Origin: Pseudomonas sp. GD03919
GTDB lineage: Bacteria; Pseudomonadota; Gammaproteobacteria; Pseudomonadales; Pseudomonadaceae
Direction of reading: 5' to 3'
NCBI RefSeq assembly: GCF_029814935.1
Contig: NZ_CP104582.1
Location: 3,782,001-3,846,000 of the forward strand
DNA length: 64,000 nt
The notes under the pieces were generated by a model that ran no database searches, was not told the DNA's origin, and was given only the letters and a program-made list of their open reading frames with translations. The translations under genes and the position numbers were made by a program. Of this stretch, positions 1 through 8,820 are shown in pieces (the first letter of the stretch is position 1; each line of letters starts with the position of its first letter).

Positions 1-260
1 GTCTCGCCGCGCTTGAAGTTCAGGCGGCCGTCGTCACCGGTCTGGGTGAAGCCGGTACCGCCATTGGACGAACCGATCAGGTCACGATCCCGTTTGGCGG
101 TCGACAAGCTCGCCCCCACCGACAGCGACGAGTCGAACTGCCCTTCGATCTCACCGATATTGAAAGTGACGCCGAATGCCGGAGCGGCAAGGGTGGAAGC
201 GAGGCTGACGGCCAACGGCAGTTTTGCCAGGCGCCAGTAGGGTTTTGTTTTTGTTGTCAT
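1..260 (-). CDS. DUF1302 family protein, N-terminal part
   Basis: The gene runs off the left edge, so only about 86 N-terminal residues are visible. They begin with a basic stretch and a signal-peptide-like hydrophobic segment ending in an AxA-like site (ASTLAAPAFG). After it comes a beta-rich region of the type found at the start of DUF1302 outer-surface proteins (FNIGEIEGQFDSSLSVGASL). A GGAG ribosome site lies about nine bases upstream of the ATG. DUF1302 proteins are secreted or outer-membrane proteins of unknown function, often linked to lipid or sterol catabolism loci. The neighbouring acyl-CoA ligase fits that theme, but the link is inference. The family call rests on the N-terminus only. 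Confidence 0.7.
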   Translation of the reverse strand, partial: MTTKTKPYWRLAKLPLAVSLASTLAAPAFGVTFNIGEIEGQFDSSLSVGASLSTAKRDRDLIGSSNGGTGFTQTGDDGRLNFKRGE

Positions 261-434
261 CGACGCTACTCCATGTGTTTTTTGTTATGGATGCTTTGAC
301 TATAGCCAGCGGCTGCTACTGCTTGATCCCTCGAAAGTGTGATTTGCAGCTTCCACCACTCTGGCTCGCAGGTTTCAGACCCTGTGTCTAGCAAGCATGG
401 ACGTGAAACAGCAATTAGCAAGCCAAACGCTTGT

Positions 435-467
435 TTGACTGGGCGGTCACTTTCGCCGCCCAGTCAA
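435..467 (-). terminator. Rho-independent-type hairpin after the acyl-CoA ligase gene
   Basis: A 12-bp perfect stem (TTGACTGGGCGG paired with CCGCCCAGTCAA) with an 8-base loop lies just past the stop codon of the leftward ligase gene. It lacks a long T-run, so termination strength is uncertain. Confidence 0.6.
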
Positions 468-475
468 TTCGCACC

Positions 476-2158
476 TCACAGCGTGGACAGGAACGCGCTG
501 CCAGCCTCCTGCCACTGGGCGATTTCGACGCGGATGCGCTTCTTGTCCAGTTTGCCGACGCTGGTCTTGGGAATTTCAGTAACAAGGGCGATCTGCGTGG
601 GAATCGCCCACTTGTTGATGTGACCTTGCTCGACGAAAGGCTTGAGGTGCTCCTTCAGCCCCCTGGCATCCAGCCCCTGCTCTTCGCGCAGCACCAGCAG
701 TGCGAACGGTCGTTCGCCCCATTGCGGATCAGGCACCCCCACCACCGCCACCTCACGCACCGCCGAGTGACGACTGATCAGGTCCTCCAGTTCCAGCGAG
801 GAAATCCACTCGCCACCGGTCTTGATCACGTCCTTGATGCGGTCACGGATTTCGATGAACCCCATACCGTCGATGGTCGCCACATCGCCAGTGTGCAGCC
901 AACCATGTGCCCAAAGCTCTTCGCCCTTCTCAGGCTCACGGAAATAGCCCTGGGTCAGCCAGGGCGCGCGCAGCACCAGCTCGCCCTGGGATTCGCCATC
1001 GCTCGGCAATAGCTTACCCTCGGCATCCATGATCGCAGCCTCCACCAGCGGCACCGGAATACCGGCCTTGATTCGATAGGTGGTGCGCTCGTCCTCGCTA
1101 CCCGCGCGCAGTTCCTCGTTGAGGTAGGCACAGGAGATCAGCGGGCAGGTCTCGGACATGCCATAAGCCGCCGTCAATTGAATACCCCGCTCTTTCGCCG
1201 CTTCGTACAGCGAGCGATTGAGCGCGCTACCGCCAATGATCATCTTCATGCCGCCGAAATCATGGCCCTGCGCACCTGGTGCGCCCAGCACCATCTGCAG
1301 AATGGTCGGCACGCAGTGGGAGAAGGTGACCTTTTCTTCCTTGATCAGGCGGCAGAGCATGTCCGGCTCATAGCGACCGGGGTACACCTGCTTGACCCCG
1401 AGCATGGTGGCCACGTACGGCACACCCCAGGCATGCACATGGAACATCGGCGTAATGGGCATGTAGACATCGTCGTTGCCCAGCAGACGGATGCTGTCGA
1501 GTCCGCCCATGGTGGTCGCCATGGACATGGTGTGCAGCACCAGTTGCCGATGAGTGAAGTACACGCCCTTGGGGTTGCCAGTGGTGCCGGTGGTATAGAA
1601 GGTGGTGGCCACCGAATTCTCGTCGAAATCGGCGAAGTCATAGTGCGGGCTGGCGGCTGACAACAGGCTCTCGTACTCGCCAACGAGGTTCGGCAACTCG
1701 GCGGTCTTGTCCTCACCATCGGTCAGCAGCAGGGTCTTTTCGACGGTGGTGAGTTGCCCGGCAATGCCGTTGTAGAGCGGCACGAACTCACTGTTGACCA
1801 GCACGAAACGGTCTTCGGCATGGTTCATGGTGTAGAGGATCTGATCCGGCGACAGGCGGATGTTGATGGTATGCAGCACCGCGCCGAGCATGGGAATGGC
1901 GAACATGCATTCGAGGTAGCGGTGACTGTCCCAATCCATCACCGCCACGGTATCGCCGGCCTTGACCCCGGCTTCGCTGAGCACATTGGCCAACCGTGCG
2001 ACACGCTCGTTGAAGGTGGCGTAGCTGTAGCGCAGCTTGTCGCGATAGACGATTTCGCGGGTTTTCTCGTAGCGACTGCCAGATAACAGCAGGCGCTTGA
2101 TCAGCAACGGATAGGCATGAGCATTGTCGGCGGGGGGAATCAGTCGGGTTTGCAGCAT
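476..2158 (-). CDS. Fatty acid--CoA ligase (medium/long chain, AMP-forming)
   Basis: A 560-residue ANL-superfamily enzyme that activates a fatty acid to its acyl-CoA with ATP. The P-loop motif is [10 protein letters not shown]. Also visible are the YGMSE motif, HTGDVATID, the hinge region ([14 protein letters not shown]) and the C-terminal catalytic-lysine motif [14 protein letters not shown]. The AlkK-like stretch [12 protein letters not shown] near residue 100 suggests a medium-chain type. I chose the ATG at 2158 because an AAGGTGA ribosome site sits just upstream; a longer start six codons earlier is open but has no such site. It is divergent from the thiolase gene, so both may serve beta-oxidation. 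Substrate chain length is not determined from sequence. Confidence 0.9.
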   Translation of the reverse strand: MLQTRLIPPADNAHAYPLLIKRLLLSGSRYEKTREIVYRDKLRYSYATFNERVARLANVLSEAGVKAGDTVAVMDWDSHRYLECMFAIPMLGAVLHTINIRLSPDQILYTMNHAEDRFVLVNSEFVPLYNGIAGQLTTVEKTLLLTDGEDKTAELPNLVGEYESLLSAASPHYDFADFDENSVATTFYTTGTTGNPKGVYFTHRQLVLHTMSMATTMGGLDSIRLLGNDDVYMPITPMFHVHAWGVPYVATMLGVKQVYPGRYEPDMLCRLIKEEKVTFSHCVPTILQMVLGAPGAQGHDFGGMKMIIGGSALNRSLYEAAKERGIQLTAAYGMSETCPLISCAYLNEELRAGSEDERTTYRIKAGIPVPLVEAAIMDAEGKLLPSDGESQGELVLRAPWLTQGYFREPEKGEELWAHGWLHTGDVATIDGMGFIEIRDRIKDVIKTGGEWISSLELEDLISRHSAVREVAVVGVPDPQWGERPFALLVLREEQGLDARGLKEHLKPFVEQGHINKWAIPTQIALVTEIPKTSVGKLDKKRIRVEIAQWQEAGSAFLSTL

Positions 2159-2349
2159 GAAATCACCTTGAGGCACGCTAGAAATTGGTATGCAGCGACT
2201 CTAGAGCGGCTCGCGCAGCACTCAATCAGCCCAAAGAATGATTTGCCATGTGACCCTATGGCCATTTTTAGTCACAGGTTAGAATCAAGCCAACCTGCCA
2301 GTCCTGAAAAAGACTGTATTCCACGACAATTTCAATTCGAGGTAACAGC

Positions 2350-3525
2350 ATGTCCGATATCGTCATCGTCAGCGGCGCACGCACCCCCATGGGTGGCTTC
2401 CAGGGCAGCCTGGCCAGCGTACCGGCTGTCGAACTGGGTGCCGCCGCCATCCGTGAAGCCGTCAAGCGTGCCGGTATCGAGCCGGCCGACGTACAGGAAG
2501 TGATCATGGGCTGCGTGCTGCCCGCCGGCCTCAAACAAGGCCCGGCCCGTCAGGCATCGCTCAATGCCGGCCTACCCGCCGCCACGGGCTGCACCACCAT
2601 CAACAAGCTGTGTGGCTCGGGCATGAAGGCGGTGATGATGGCTTTCGACTCGCTTAAAGCCGGCAGCAATCAGGTGATGATCGCCGGCGGCATGGAAAGC
2701 ATGTCCAACGCGCCTTATGTGCTGGAAAAAGCCCGTACCGGCCTGCGCATGGGCCATGGCGAGATCAAGGACCATATGTTCCTCGACGGTCTGGAGGACG
2801 CACGCACTGGCCGCCTGATGGGCTCCTTTGCTCAGGAAACGGCCGACCAGTACGGCATCACCCGCGAGGAAATGGACGCCTATGCCATCGAATCGCTACG
2901 TCGCGCGCAGGCGGCGATCAAGGACGGCTCGCTGGACGCCGAGATCGTCCCGATCACCGTTACTTCGCGCAAGGGCGAAGTGGTGGTCAAGGATGACGAA
3001 CAGCCGCTGACGGCCAACCTGGACAAAATCCCGACACTCAAACCCGCTTTCAAGAAAGACGGCACCATCACCGCCGCCAACGCCAGCTCGATTTCCGATG
3101 GCGCCAGCGCGCTGCTATTGATGACCGCTGATGAAGCCGCCAAGCGCGGTCTCAAGCCGCTGGCCAAGGTGGTTGCCCATGCTACCCAGAGCCAGGCCCC
3201 GAGCGAGTTCACCCTGGCCCCCATCGGCGCCATGGGCAACCTGCTGAAAAAAACCGGCTGGAGCAAGGACCAAGTCGATCTGTTCGAGATCAATGAAGCC
3301 TTCGCCATGGTGACCATGCTGGCCATGCGCGAACACGGCCTGGATCACGCCAAGGTCAACGTCTTCGGCGGTGCCTGCGCCCAGGGTCACCCGGTCGGTT
3401 CTACCGGCTCGCGGATCATCCTCACCCTGATCAACGCCCTGCAGAAAAAAGGCGGCAAACGCGGTATCGCCTCGCTGTGCATCGGCGGCGGCGAAGCGAC
3501 AGCAGTGGCCATTGAACTGCTGTAA
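2350..3525 (+). CDS. Acetyl-CoA C-acetyltransferase (thiolase)
   Basis: A 391-residue thiolase of normal family length. It condenses two acetyl-CoA to acetoacetyl-CoA, or cleaves 3-ketoacyl-CoA. The nucleophilic cysteine is in NKLCGSGMKA near residue 89. The NEAFA motif and the histidine motif GGACAQGHPVGSTG follow, and the second catalytic cysteine is in SLCIGGGEAT near the C-terminus. A GAGG ribosome site precedes the ATG. The gene is divergent from the acyl-CoA ligase and ends at a bidirectional terminator shared with the LysE gene. It could act in fatty-acid or amino-acid catabolism or in polyhydroxyalkanoate precursor supply; sequence does not decide. Confidence 0.93.
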   Translation: MSDIVIVSGARTPMGGFQGSLASVPAVELGAAAIREAVKRAGIEPADVQEVIMGCVLPAGLKQGPARQASLNAGLPAATGCTTINKLCGSGMKAVMMAFDSLKAGSNQVMIAGGMESMSNAPYVLEKARTGLRMGHGEIKDHMFLDGLEDARTGRLMGSFAQETADQYGITREEMDAYAIESLRRAQAAIKDGSLDAEIVPITVTSRKGEVVVKDDEQPLTANLDKIPTLKPAFKKDGTITAANASSISDGASALLLMTADEAAKRGLKPLAKVVAHATQSQAPSEFTLAPIGAMGNLLKKTGWSKDQVDLFEINEAFAMVTMLAMREHGLDHAKVNVFGGACAQGHPVGSTGSRIILTLINALQKKGGKRGIASLCIGGGEATAVAIELL

Positions 3526-3540
3526 ACCAGCCCATCACCA

Positions 3541-3570
3541 AAGAGCCCCGCAGTTGCGGGGCTCTTTCGT
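3541..3570. terminator. Bidirectional terminator, thiolase / LysE
   Basis: The hairpin AAGAGCCCCGC-AGTT-GCGGGGCTCTT, followed by T-rich bases, lies between two convergent genes and can serve both. This terminator is intact, unlike three others in the window that carry insertions. Confidence 0.9.
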
Positions 3571-4200
3571 TTAGCGCATCTCGCTCAGCGCCAGCTTCAC
3601 ACCAATCCCCACCAGCACTGCCCCCATCAGCCGATCGAACCAATGCCCCATGCGGGCAAAGCCGGCGCGCACGCGTTGCTGGCTGAACAGCCAGGCCACC
3701 AGGCAGAACCAGAACGCCGTCGCCAATGCCAAATAGAGGCCGTAACCGGCCTGCACCGCCACTGGCGTATGCGGGTTGATCACCACGGTGAACAGCGACA
3801 GGAAGAACAGCGTTGCCTTGGGGTTCAAACCATTGGTGATAAAACCCGTGACGAAGGCACCACGACCGCTGCGCTCGCCTGCTGCCAGGTTCAGCTCGGC
3901 ACTGGCCGGATCGGCCGGTCGCGCGCGCAGCGCCTTGATGCCGATATACAGCAGGTAGGCCGCCGCCAGCCATTTCAGCGCGTTGAACAGGACAATGGAC
4001 TGCGACACGATCAGGCCGATACCGAGCAACGAATAAGTGACGTGGACGAGAATCCCGCTGCCCACACCCAAAGCCGTGAACACCCCGGCACGGCGACCGA
4101 AGCCAACGCTCTCACGCACGACGATGGCGAAATCCGGCCCCGGACTGGCCACCGCCAGCAGGTGAATCAGGGCAACAGTGAGAAATTCACTCCAGTACAT
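3571..4200 (-). CDS. LysE family translocator (RhtB-type amino-acid exporter)
   Basis: A 209-residue inner-membrane protein with five to six hydrophobic segments. It carries the LysE/RhtB signature near the N-terminus (VASPGPDFAIVVRESVGFG). Family members export amino acids or their derivatives by proton antiport; the substrate here is unknown. I chose the ATG at 4200 because it gives the classic N-terminus MYWSEFLTVALIHLLAV. A frame extension of 48 codons upstream has no family resemblance and overlaps the divergent promoter region. It is divergent from the hydroxypyruvate reductase gene, with 79 bases between start codons. Confidence 0.9.
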   Translation of the reverse strand: MYWSEFLTVALIHLLAVASPGPDFAIVVRESVGFGRRAGVFTALGVGSGILVHVTYSLLGIGLIVSQSIVLFNALKWLAAAYLLYIGIKALRARPADPASAELNLAAGERSGRGAFVTGFITNGLNPKATLFFLSLFTVVINPHTPVAVQAGYGLYLALATAFWFCLVAWLFSQQRVRAGFARMGHWFDRLMGAVLVGIGVKLALSEMR

Positions 4201-4279
4201 GGCGGCTCCGCATCGACGATTAAGGTCTGGTAGGCTCGCCAATCTACTCCTGCGATCTTCCTGCGAAAAGATACAGCTG

Positions 4280-5245
4280 ATGAGCAAAAGCCCACGCGCC
4301 GTCTTCCTCGACCATGCCTCCCTCGACCTGGGTGACCTCGACATGCAACCGCTGCATCAGGCCTTCGCCGAGCTGACCCTGCACGCGAACACGCGTCCGG
4401 ATCAGGTCGCCGAACGCCTGCAAGGGGCCCAGGTCGCTATCAGTAACAAGGTGCCGTTGGACGCCACCACCTTCACTGCCTGCCCAGAGTTGAAACTGGT
4501 TCTGGTAACCGCTACCGGCACCAACAATATCGACCTGAAAGCCGCCAGTGACCATGGTGTGACCGTGTGCAACTGCCAGGGCTACGGCACGCCATCGGTG
4601 GCACAGCACACCTTGATGTTGCTGCTGGCCCTGGCCACGCGCCTGCCCGACTACCAGCGCGATATCGCTGCCGGTCGTTGGCAACAAGCCAGTCAGTTCT
4701 GCCTGCTCGATCACCCCATTGTCGAACTCGAAGGCAAGACTCTGGGCATGCTCGGCCATGGCGAACTGGGCGGCGCCGTCGCCCGCCTGGCCGAAGCCTT
4801 CGGCATGCGCGTGCTGCTCGGCCAGTTGCCCGGCCGCCCGGCGCGCGCCGATCGCCTGCCGCTGCACGAACTGTTGCCGCAAGTCGATGCGCTGACCCTG
4901 CACTGCCCACTCAACGAGCAGACGCGCAACATGATCGGCGCCGAGGAGCTGGCGCTGATGAAGCCGCGCGCGTTCCTGATCAACACCGCGCGTGGCGGCA
5001 TGGTCGACGAACAGGCCTTGGCCGATGCCCTGCGCAGCGGTCATCTGGGCGGTGCGGCCACCGACGTGCTGACGCAGGAGCCGCCGAAAGATGGCAACCC
5101 ACTACTGGCCGCCGACATCCCGCGTCTGATCATCACCCCGCACAGCGCCTGGGGCAGCCAGGAAGCGCGCCAGCGCATCGTCGGCCAGGTCGTGGAAAAC
5201 GCCGCTGGCTTCTTCGCCGGTGCGCCGTTGCGAGTGGTCGGGTAA
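4280..5245 (+). CDS. hprA: D-2-hydroxyacid dehydrogenase (glycerate dehydrogenase / hydroxypyruvate reductase)
   Basis: A 321-residue NAD(P)-dependent D-2-hydroxyacid dehydrogenase. The nucleotide-binding loop GHGELGG is at about 159-165. Catalytic residues are visible as Arg238 (NTARGG), Glu267 (LTQEPP) and His288 (TPHSAW). The cytosolic reaction is likely reduction of hydroxypyruvate or glyoxylate. In P. aeruginosa, as I recall it, hprA lies directly before rsmC and the GDT1-type gene, and that order is kept here. A REP palindrome separates it from rsmC. Substrate specificity is inferred from family and position only. Confidence 0.88.
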   Translation: MSKSPRAVFLDHASLDLGDLDMQPLHQAFAELTLHANTRPDQVAERLQGAQVAISNKVPLDATTFTACPELKLVLVTATGTNNIDLKAASDHGVTVCNCQGYGTPSVAQHTLMLLLALATRLPDYQRDIAAGRWQQASQFCLLDHPIVELEGKTLGMLGHGELGGAVARLAEAFGMRVLLGQLPGRPARADRLPLHELLPQVDALTLHCPLNEQTRNMIGAEELALMKPRAFLINTARGGMVDEQALADALRSGHLGGAATDVLTQEPPKDGNPLLAADIPRLIITPHSAWGSQEARQRIVGQVVENAAGFFAGAPLRVVG

Positions 5246-5261
5246 GCTGCGCAGCTTTCTT

Positions 5262-5328
5262 GTAGGAGCGTGCGTCGCGAGCGAACACGGTCAACAGCAA
5301 AATCTTCGCGAGCAGAGCTCGCTCCTAC
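5262..5328. repeat. REP palindrome pair (GTAGGAGCG type)
   Basis: GTAGGAGCG at the left and CGCTCCTAC at the right enclose inner arms built on GTCGCGAGCG and CTTCGCGAGC. This is the usual layout of a Pseudomonas REP doublet. It fills the gap between hprA and rsmC and may form a hairpin in the hprA 3' mRNA. Confidence 0.85.
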
Positions 5329-5362
5329 ACCGCGCGCCGTAAACAGATTCTCAGGAAATACC

Positions 5363-6358
5363 ATGGACCCGCGAAGCGAAGTTCTCCTGCGCCAGGCTGA
5401 ATTGTTCGGTGGCGAACTGCTGTTGGCCGGCCTGCCGGCTGACGACCTGCTCGGCGCACTGCCACAGGCACGCGGCTGGAACTGGCATGCGGGCGACCAG
5501 GCATCGCTTGCCGCACGTTTTGCCGGGCGCTGCCAGTTCGCCACAGGCATGCCCGAAGGTGACTTCCGCGCTGCCGTGCTGTTCCTACCCAAATCCCGCG
5601 AACTGGCCGATTACCTGCTGCAAGCGCTGGCCTCGCGCCTGGGCGGCAAGCCGCTGTACCTGGTCGGTGAAAAACGTGGCGGTATCGAACGTGCGGCAAA
5701 ACAGCTGGCAGCCTATGGCAAGCCACGCAAGCTCGACAGCGCGCGGCACTGCCAACTCTGGTGCGTCGAGGTGGAGCAGGCACCGTCTGTGCCGGATCTG
5801 CACGCCCTGGCGCAGAGCTACTCATTGCCGCTGGCCGACGGTGCCCTGGAGATCGTCACCCTGCCCGGTGTGTTCGCCCATGGCCGCCTGGATCGCGGCA
5901 GCGCATTGCTGCTCGAGCATCTGGATGACCTTCCCAGCGGCCACCTGCTCGATTTCGGTTGCGGTGCCGGCGTACTCGGCGCTGCGCTCAAAAGGCGTTA
6001 CCCAGACAGCGATCTGAGCCTGCTGGATGTTGACGCCTTCGCCCTGGAAAGCAGCCGCCTGACCCTCGCCCGCAATGGCCTGTCAGCCAACCTGATCGCC
6101 GGCACGGGGATCGAATCGGCACCCGAGGGACTCAGCGCCATCGTCAGCAACCCGCCGTTCCATCAGGGTGTGCACACCGACTACCAGGCCAGCGAGAACC
6201 TGCTGAGCCAGGCGGCTCGCCACTTAGTAAAAGGTGGCGAGCTGCGCCTGGTGGCCAACAGCTTCCTCAAGTATCCGCCTCTGATCGAGCGCCATCTCGG
6301 CCCCTGCCGCACCCTGGCCGAGGCAGACGGTTTCCGCATCTACAGCGCCCGTCGCTGA
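5363..6358 (+). CDS. rsmC: 16S rRNA (guanine-1207-N2)-methyltransferase RsmC
   Basis: A 331-residue two-domain methyltransferase that modifies G1207 of 16S rRNA in the small subunit. The N-terminal half is a degenerate methyltransferase-like domain. The C-terminal half carries the SAM-binding motif [10 protein letters not shown] (197-206) and the catalytic NPPFH motif (263-267) of base N2-methyltransferases. I chose the ATG at 5363 over an upstream in-frame start because the extension would be translated REP sequence. The paralogue rlmG (54642-55766) shares the architecture. The Mn riboswitch of the next gene starts 47 bases after the stop. Confidence 0.92.
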   Translation: MDPRSEVLLRQAELFGGELLLAGLPADDLLGALPQARGWNWHAGDQASLAARFAGRCQFATGMPEGDFRAAVLFLPKSRELADYLLQALASRLGGKPLYLVGEKRGGIERAAKQLAAYGKPRKLDSARHCQLWCVEVEQAPSVPDLHALAQSYSLPLADGALEIVTLPGVFAHGRLDRGSALLLEHLDDLPSGHLLDFGCGAGVLGAALKRRYPDSDLSLLDVDAFALESSRLTLARNGLSANLIAGTGIESAPEGLSAIVSNPPFHQGVHTDYQASENLLSQAARHLVKGGELRLVANSFLKYPPLIERHLGPCRTLAEADGFRIYSARR

Positions 6359-6404
6359 ATTGAGGTTGCTCCCAACGCGGCGCTTGGGCACAATTGCGCC
6401 CGTC

Positions 6405-6592
6405 CTAGGGGAGTAGTCTCCCGCGAGCGCCCTGCTCGCCCGGCATGCGTCAACACACTTGCTCCGCAGAGCATGGCGCATGCGACCCAAGGCCCTCATA
6501 GAGAGGCCTGAGGTTTGACAAGACCTATGACACGTACAACCTCACCCGGGGCGGGAAGGTCGTTCGTGTCATAAGCCGTGTCGACCCGCCCC
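6405..6592 (+). promoter_or_regulatory. yybP-ykoY manganese riboswitch
   Basis: The 5' landmark GGGGAGTAG at 6409 opens a long structured leader that ends with a helix pairing near CCCGGGGCGGG and GACCCGCCCC. Start codon 6606 follows after 13 bases, so the last helix can control ribosome access. The Pseudomonas form, including the TTTGACAAGACCTATGACACG segment, is familiar upstream of this gene. The family senses Mn2+ and turns on exporters such as the gene that follows. I cannot score it against a covariance model here. Confidence 0.85.
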
Positions 6593-6605
6593 TTTAGGAA
6601 ACCTG

Positions 6606-7190
6606 ATGCTGGAATCCCTGTTCGTTCCCACCCTGATCGTCGCCCTCGCCGAAATCGGTGACAAAACCCAGCTGCTCGCTCTGCTGCTGGCCGCACGTTT
6701 TCGCAAGCCCTGGCCGATCATCTGGGGCATCGTCGTCGCCACCCTGGCCAACCATTTCGCTGCCGGCGCCGTGGGTAATTGGGTTGCCGGCTTCTTCTCG
6801 CCCGCCACGCTGAGCTGGATTCTCGCTGCGAGTTTCGTCGCCGTGGCAGCCTGGACCCTGGTGCCGGACAAACTCGACGACGATGAAGCATCCGGCCTGA
6901 AGAAATACGGCCCCTTCCTCACCACGCTGATCGCCTTCTTCCTCGCCGAGATGGGCGACAAGACCCAGGTCGCGACCGTGATGCTGGCCGCGCAGTACCC
7001 GCACTTCATCCTGGTGGTCATTGGCACCACCCTGGGCATGCTGATCGCCAACGTACCGGTGGTGCTGGCGGGCAATTTCGCCGCCGATCGCCTGCCGCTG
7101 ACGCTGATCCGCCGCCTGGCCGCCTGCGCCTTCGCTGCACTGGCAATCTATGCTGGCTACCAGGCGCTGAAACTGAGCGGACTGGCCTGA
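6606..7190 (+). CDS. TMEM165/GDT1 family transporter, probable Mn2+ exporter
   Basis: A 194-residue inner-membrane protein made of two homologous halves. Each half has the family's ExGDK(T/S) motif: EIGDKTQ at 16-22 and EMGDKTQ at 115-121. These acidic motifs line the cation path. Bacterial homologues (MneA in Vibrio) export manganese. The Mn2+ riboswitch immediately upstream is independent evidence for this substrate: high Mn would relieve repression. The ATG at 6606 directly follows the riboswitch. Calcium transport, known for eukaryotic relatives, is a less likely alternative. Confidence 0.9.
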   Translation: MLESLFVPTLIVALAEIGDKTQLLALLLAARFRKPWPIIWGIVVATLANHFAAGAVGNWVAGFFSPATLSWILAASFVAVAAWTLVPDKLDDDEASGLKKYGPFLTTLIAFFLAEMGDKTQVATVMLAAQYPHFILVVIGTTLGMLIANVPVVLAGNFAADRLPLTLIRRLAACAFAALAIYAGYQALKLSGLA

Positions 7191-7296
7191 CCGATTGCCG
7201 ACGCCGACACTCGGACACCTTGGCCAATCCCAGCGTCCTGACTGCTGCTAGAGTATGTGCACGTCACGCAACTTCGGTCAGCAGTCAGGAGGCAGC

Positions 7297-7739
7297 ATGT
7301 CATTGGATGATCGCAAGAGAATGGTGTGCCAGCACATCGACCTCACCTGGAACAGGGGCCACCTGGCGCTGGCAGAACAGCTGCACAGCCGCGACTTCAT
7401 CTACAAGAGTTCATTCGTCGGCCATCCGCTGAACAGCGCCGGCTTCGTGCAACTGGTACAGAGCATACGCCTGGCGATGCCGGATCTGCAGATAGTGGTC
7501 GAAGACTGCATCGCCGAAGGCTACAAGGTGGTGACCTGGAGTACGCTGATCGGCACCATCCAGAAACCGGCACTGGACTAGGCCCGAGCGACAAGGTGCT
7601 GAGCATTTCAGCCATGGCATTCTGGACACTGAACCCCAGCAATGAGATTCAGGAAATCTGCACCATGTTCGACATGGAAAGTTTTCGTGCTCAACTGGGC
7701 ATGCAGACCCGCCCGCTTGCCGAAACCGCGCAACCCTGA
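7297..7739 (+). pseudogene. SnoaL-like / ester cyclase family gene, frameshifted
   Basis: The reading frame from the ATG at 7297 (AGGAGG-like ribosome site just upstream) gives a SnoaL-type NTF2-fold start (HIDLTWNRGHLALAEQLHS) and stops at 7581 after 94 residues. The expected remainder (GPSDKVLSISAMAFWTLN, then EIQEICTMFD) continues in the +2 frame to 7739. One missing G in the CTGGAC run near 7575 explains the break; with it restored the protein would be about 147 residues. SnoaL-like proteins are small hydrolase/cyclase-fold proteins of varied function. This may be a true pseudogene or a base-calling error in a short G-run. Confidence 0.75.
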
Positions 7740-7791
7740 AACGCCAACAGCGCGGCGTGCAGTCTCACGCCGCGCCGTTTTCATCGCGAAC

Positions 7792-8613
7792 TCAGCGCCC
7801 GGCCCTGGCCTGCTCGTAGAGTGGCATCACCTTGGGTATGGCTGCCTGTAGCGAGGCGATCCGACTGCTGGACGATGGGTGAGTGCTCATAAACTCGGGC
7901 GGTGCACCACCACCGGCGGCCTCCATCTTCTGCCACAGGCTGATGGCTGCATTGGGGTCATAGCCTGCACGAGCTGCCAGCTCCAGGCCAATCAGGTCGG
8001 CCTCGTTCTCGTTACTGCGGCTGTTGGGCAAGGTCAGGCTGTACTGCACCACGGCATCGGCCAGAGCCATGCTCGTCTCGCCCAACCCCAGCAGGGCGCT
8101 GGCCCCCTGCCTGGCGACCTGAATACCATACGCCTTGGACATCGCTTCACGGCTGTGCTCACGCAGTGCATGCGCCATCTCGTGGCCCATGATCGCGGCG
8201 ATCTCGTCATCGGTCAGCTTCAGCTTCTCGATGATGCCACTGTAGAAAATGATCTTGCCGCCCGGCCCACAGTTGGCATTGAGCTCCGGGCTCTTGATCA
8301 GGTTGACCTCCCACTGCCAGTTGGCGGCATCCGGGCGAAAGCGCGGCGCCTGCGGAATCAGGCGATCGGCGACGGCCTGCAGGCGTTTGGCGTTGTTGCT
8401 AGTCTTGTCCAGCACGCCCTTGCTCGATGCCTCGCTTAGCGTCTGCTGATAGGACTGCGCGTACATCTGATTGACTTCGTCGGCTGACAGCATGCTGAAC
8501 ATGTACTGCTTGCGCTCCACGCCAACCGCACCGCCGCTGGTGGTGTTGACGGCCTGACAGCCAGCCAGCAGCAGCGCCGCCGCCAGGCCACCCAGGGTAA
8601 GAACCTTGTTCAT
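7792..8613 (-). CDS. M48 family metalloprotease, lipoprotein
   Basis: A 273-residue zinc protease anchored as a lipoprotein. The lipobox LLLAGC puts the acylated cysteine at residue 19. The zinc motif HEMAH is at 144-148, and the third ligand is in the NENEADLIG segment near residue 204. Such Oma1/LoiP-like proteases act at the outer membrane or in the periplasm in envelope quality control. I chose the ATG at 8613 because it gives a clean signal peptide; the longer frame adds nine non-family residues. It is divergent from the chemoreceptor gene. Confidence 0.9.
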   Translation of the reverse strand: MNKVLTLGGLAAALLLAGCQAVNTTSGGAVGVERKQYMFSMLSADEVNQMYAQSYQQTLSEASSKGVLDKTSNNAKRLQAVADRLIPQAPRFRPDAANWQWEVNLIKSPELNANCGPGGKIIFYSGIIEKLKLTDDEIAAIMGHEMAHALREHSREAMSKAYGIQVARQGASALLGLGETSMALADAVVQYSLTLPNSRSNENEADLIGLELAARAGYDPNAAISLWQKMEAAGGGAPPEFMSTHPSSSSRIASLQAAIPKVMPLYEQARAGR

Positions 8614-8820
8614 CGAACGATCTCCTTTATCGACCGACATATGCTAGGCCGCCGCCTCGGCGCGAGCAACCACGCCACTTGCACGATGACCGCGGGCCAT
8701 CTTTGCCAAGCGATGAAACCGCCAAAACGCCGCCCGAGAGCTTATCCACGACAGTCCGCTAAGGTTTTCCGCCGGCGCTGCCGATAGCCTTTACAGGCCA
8801 CCTCGCGCCCCGGAGCCAAC

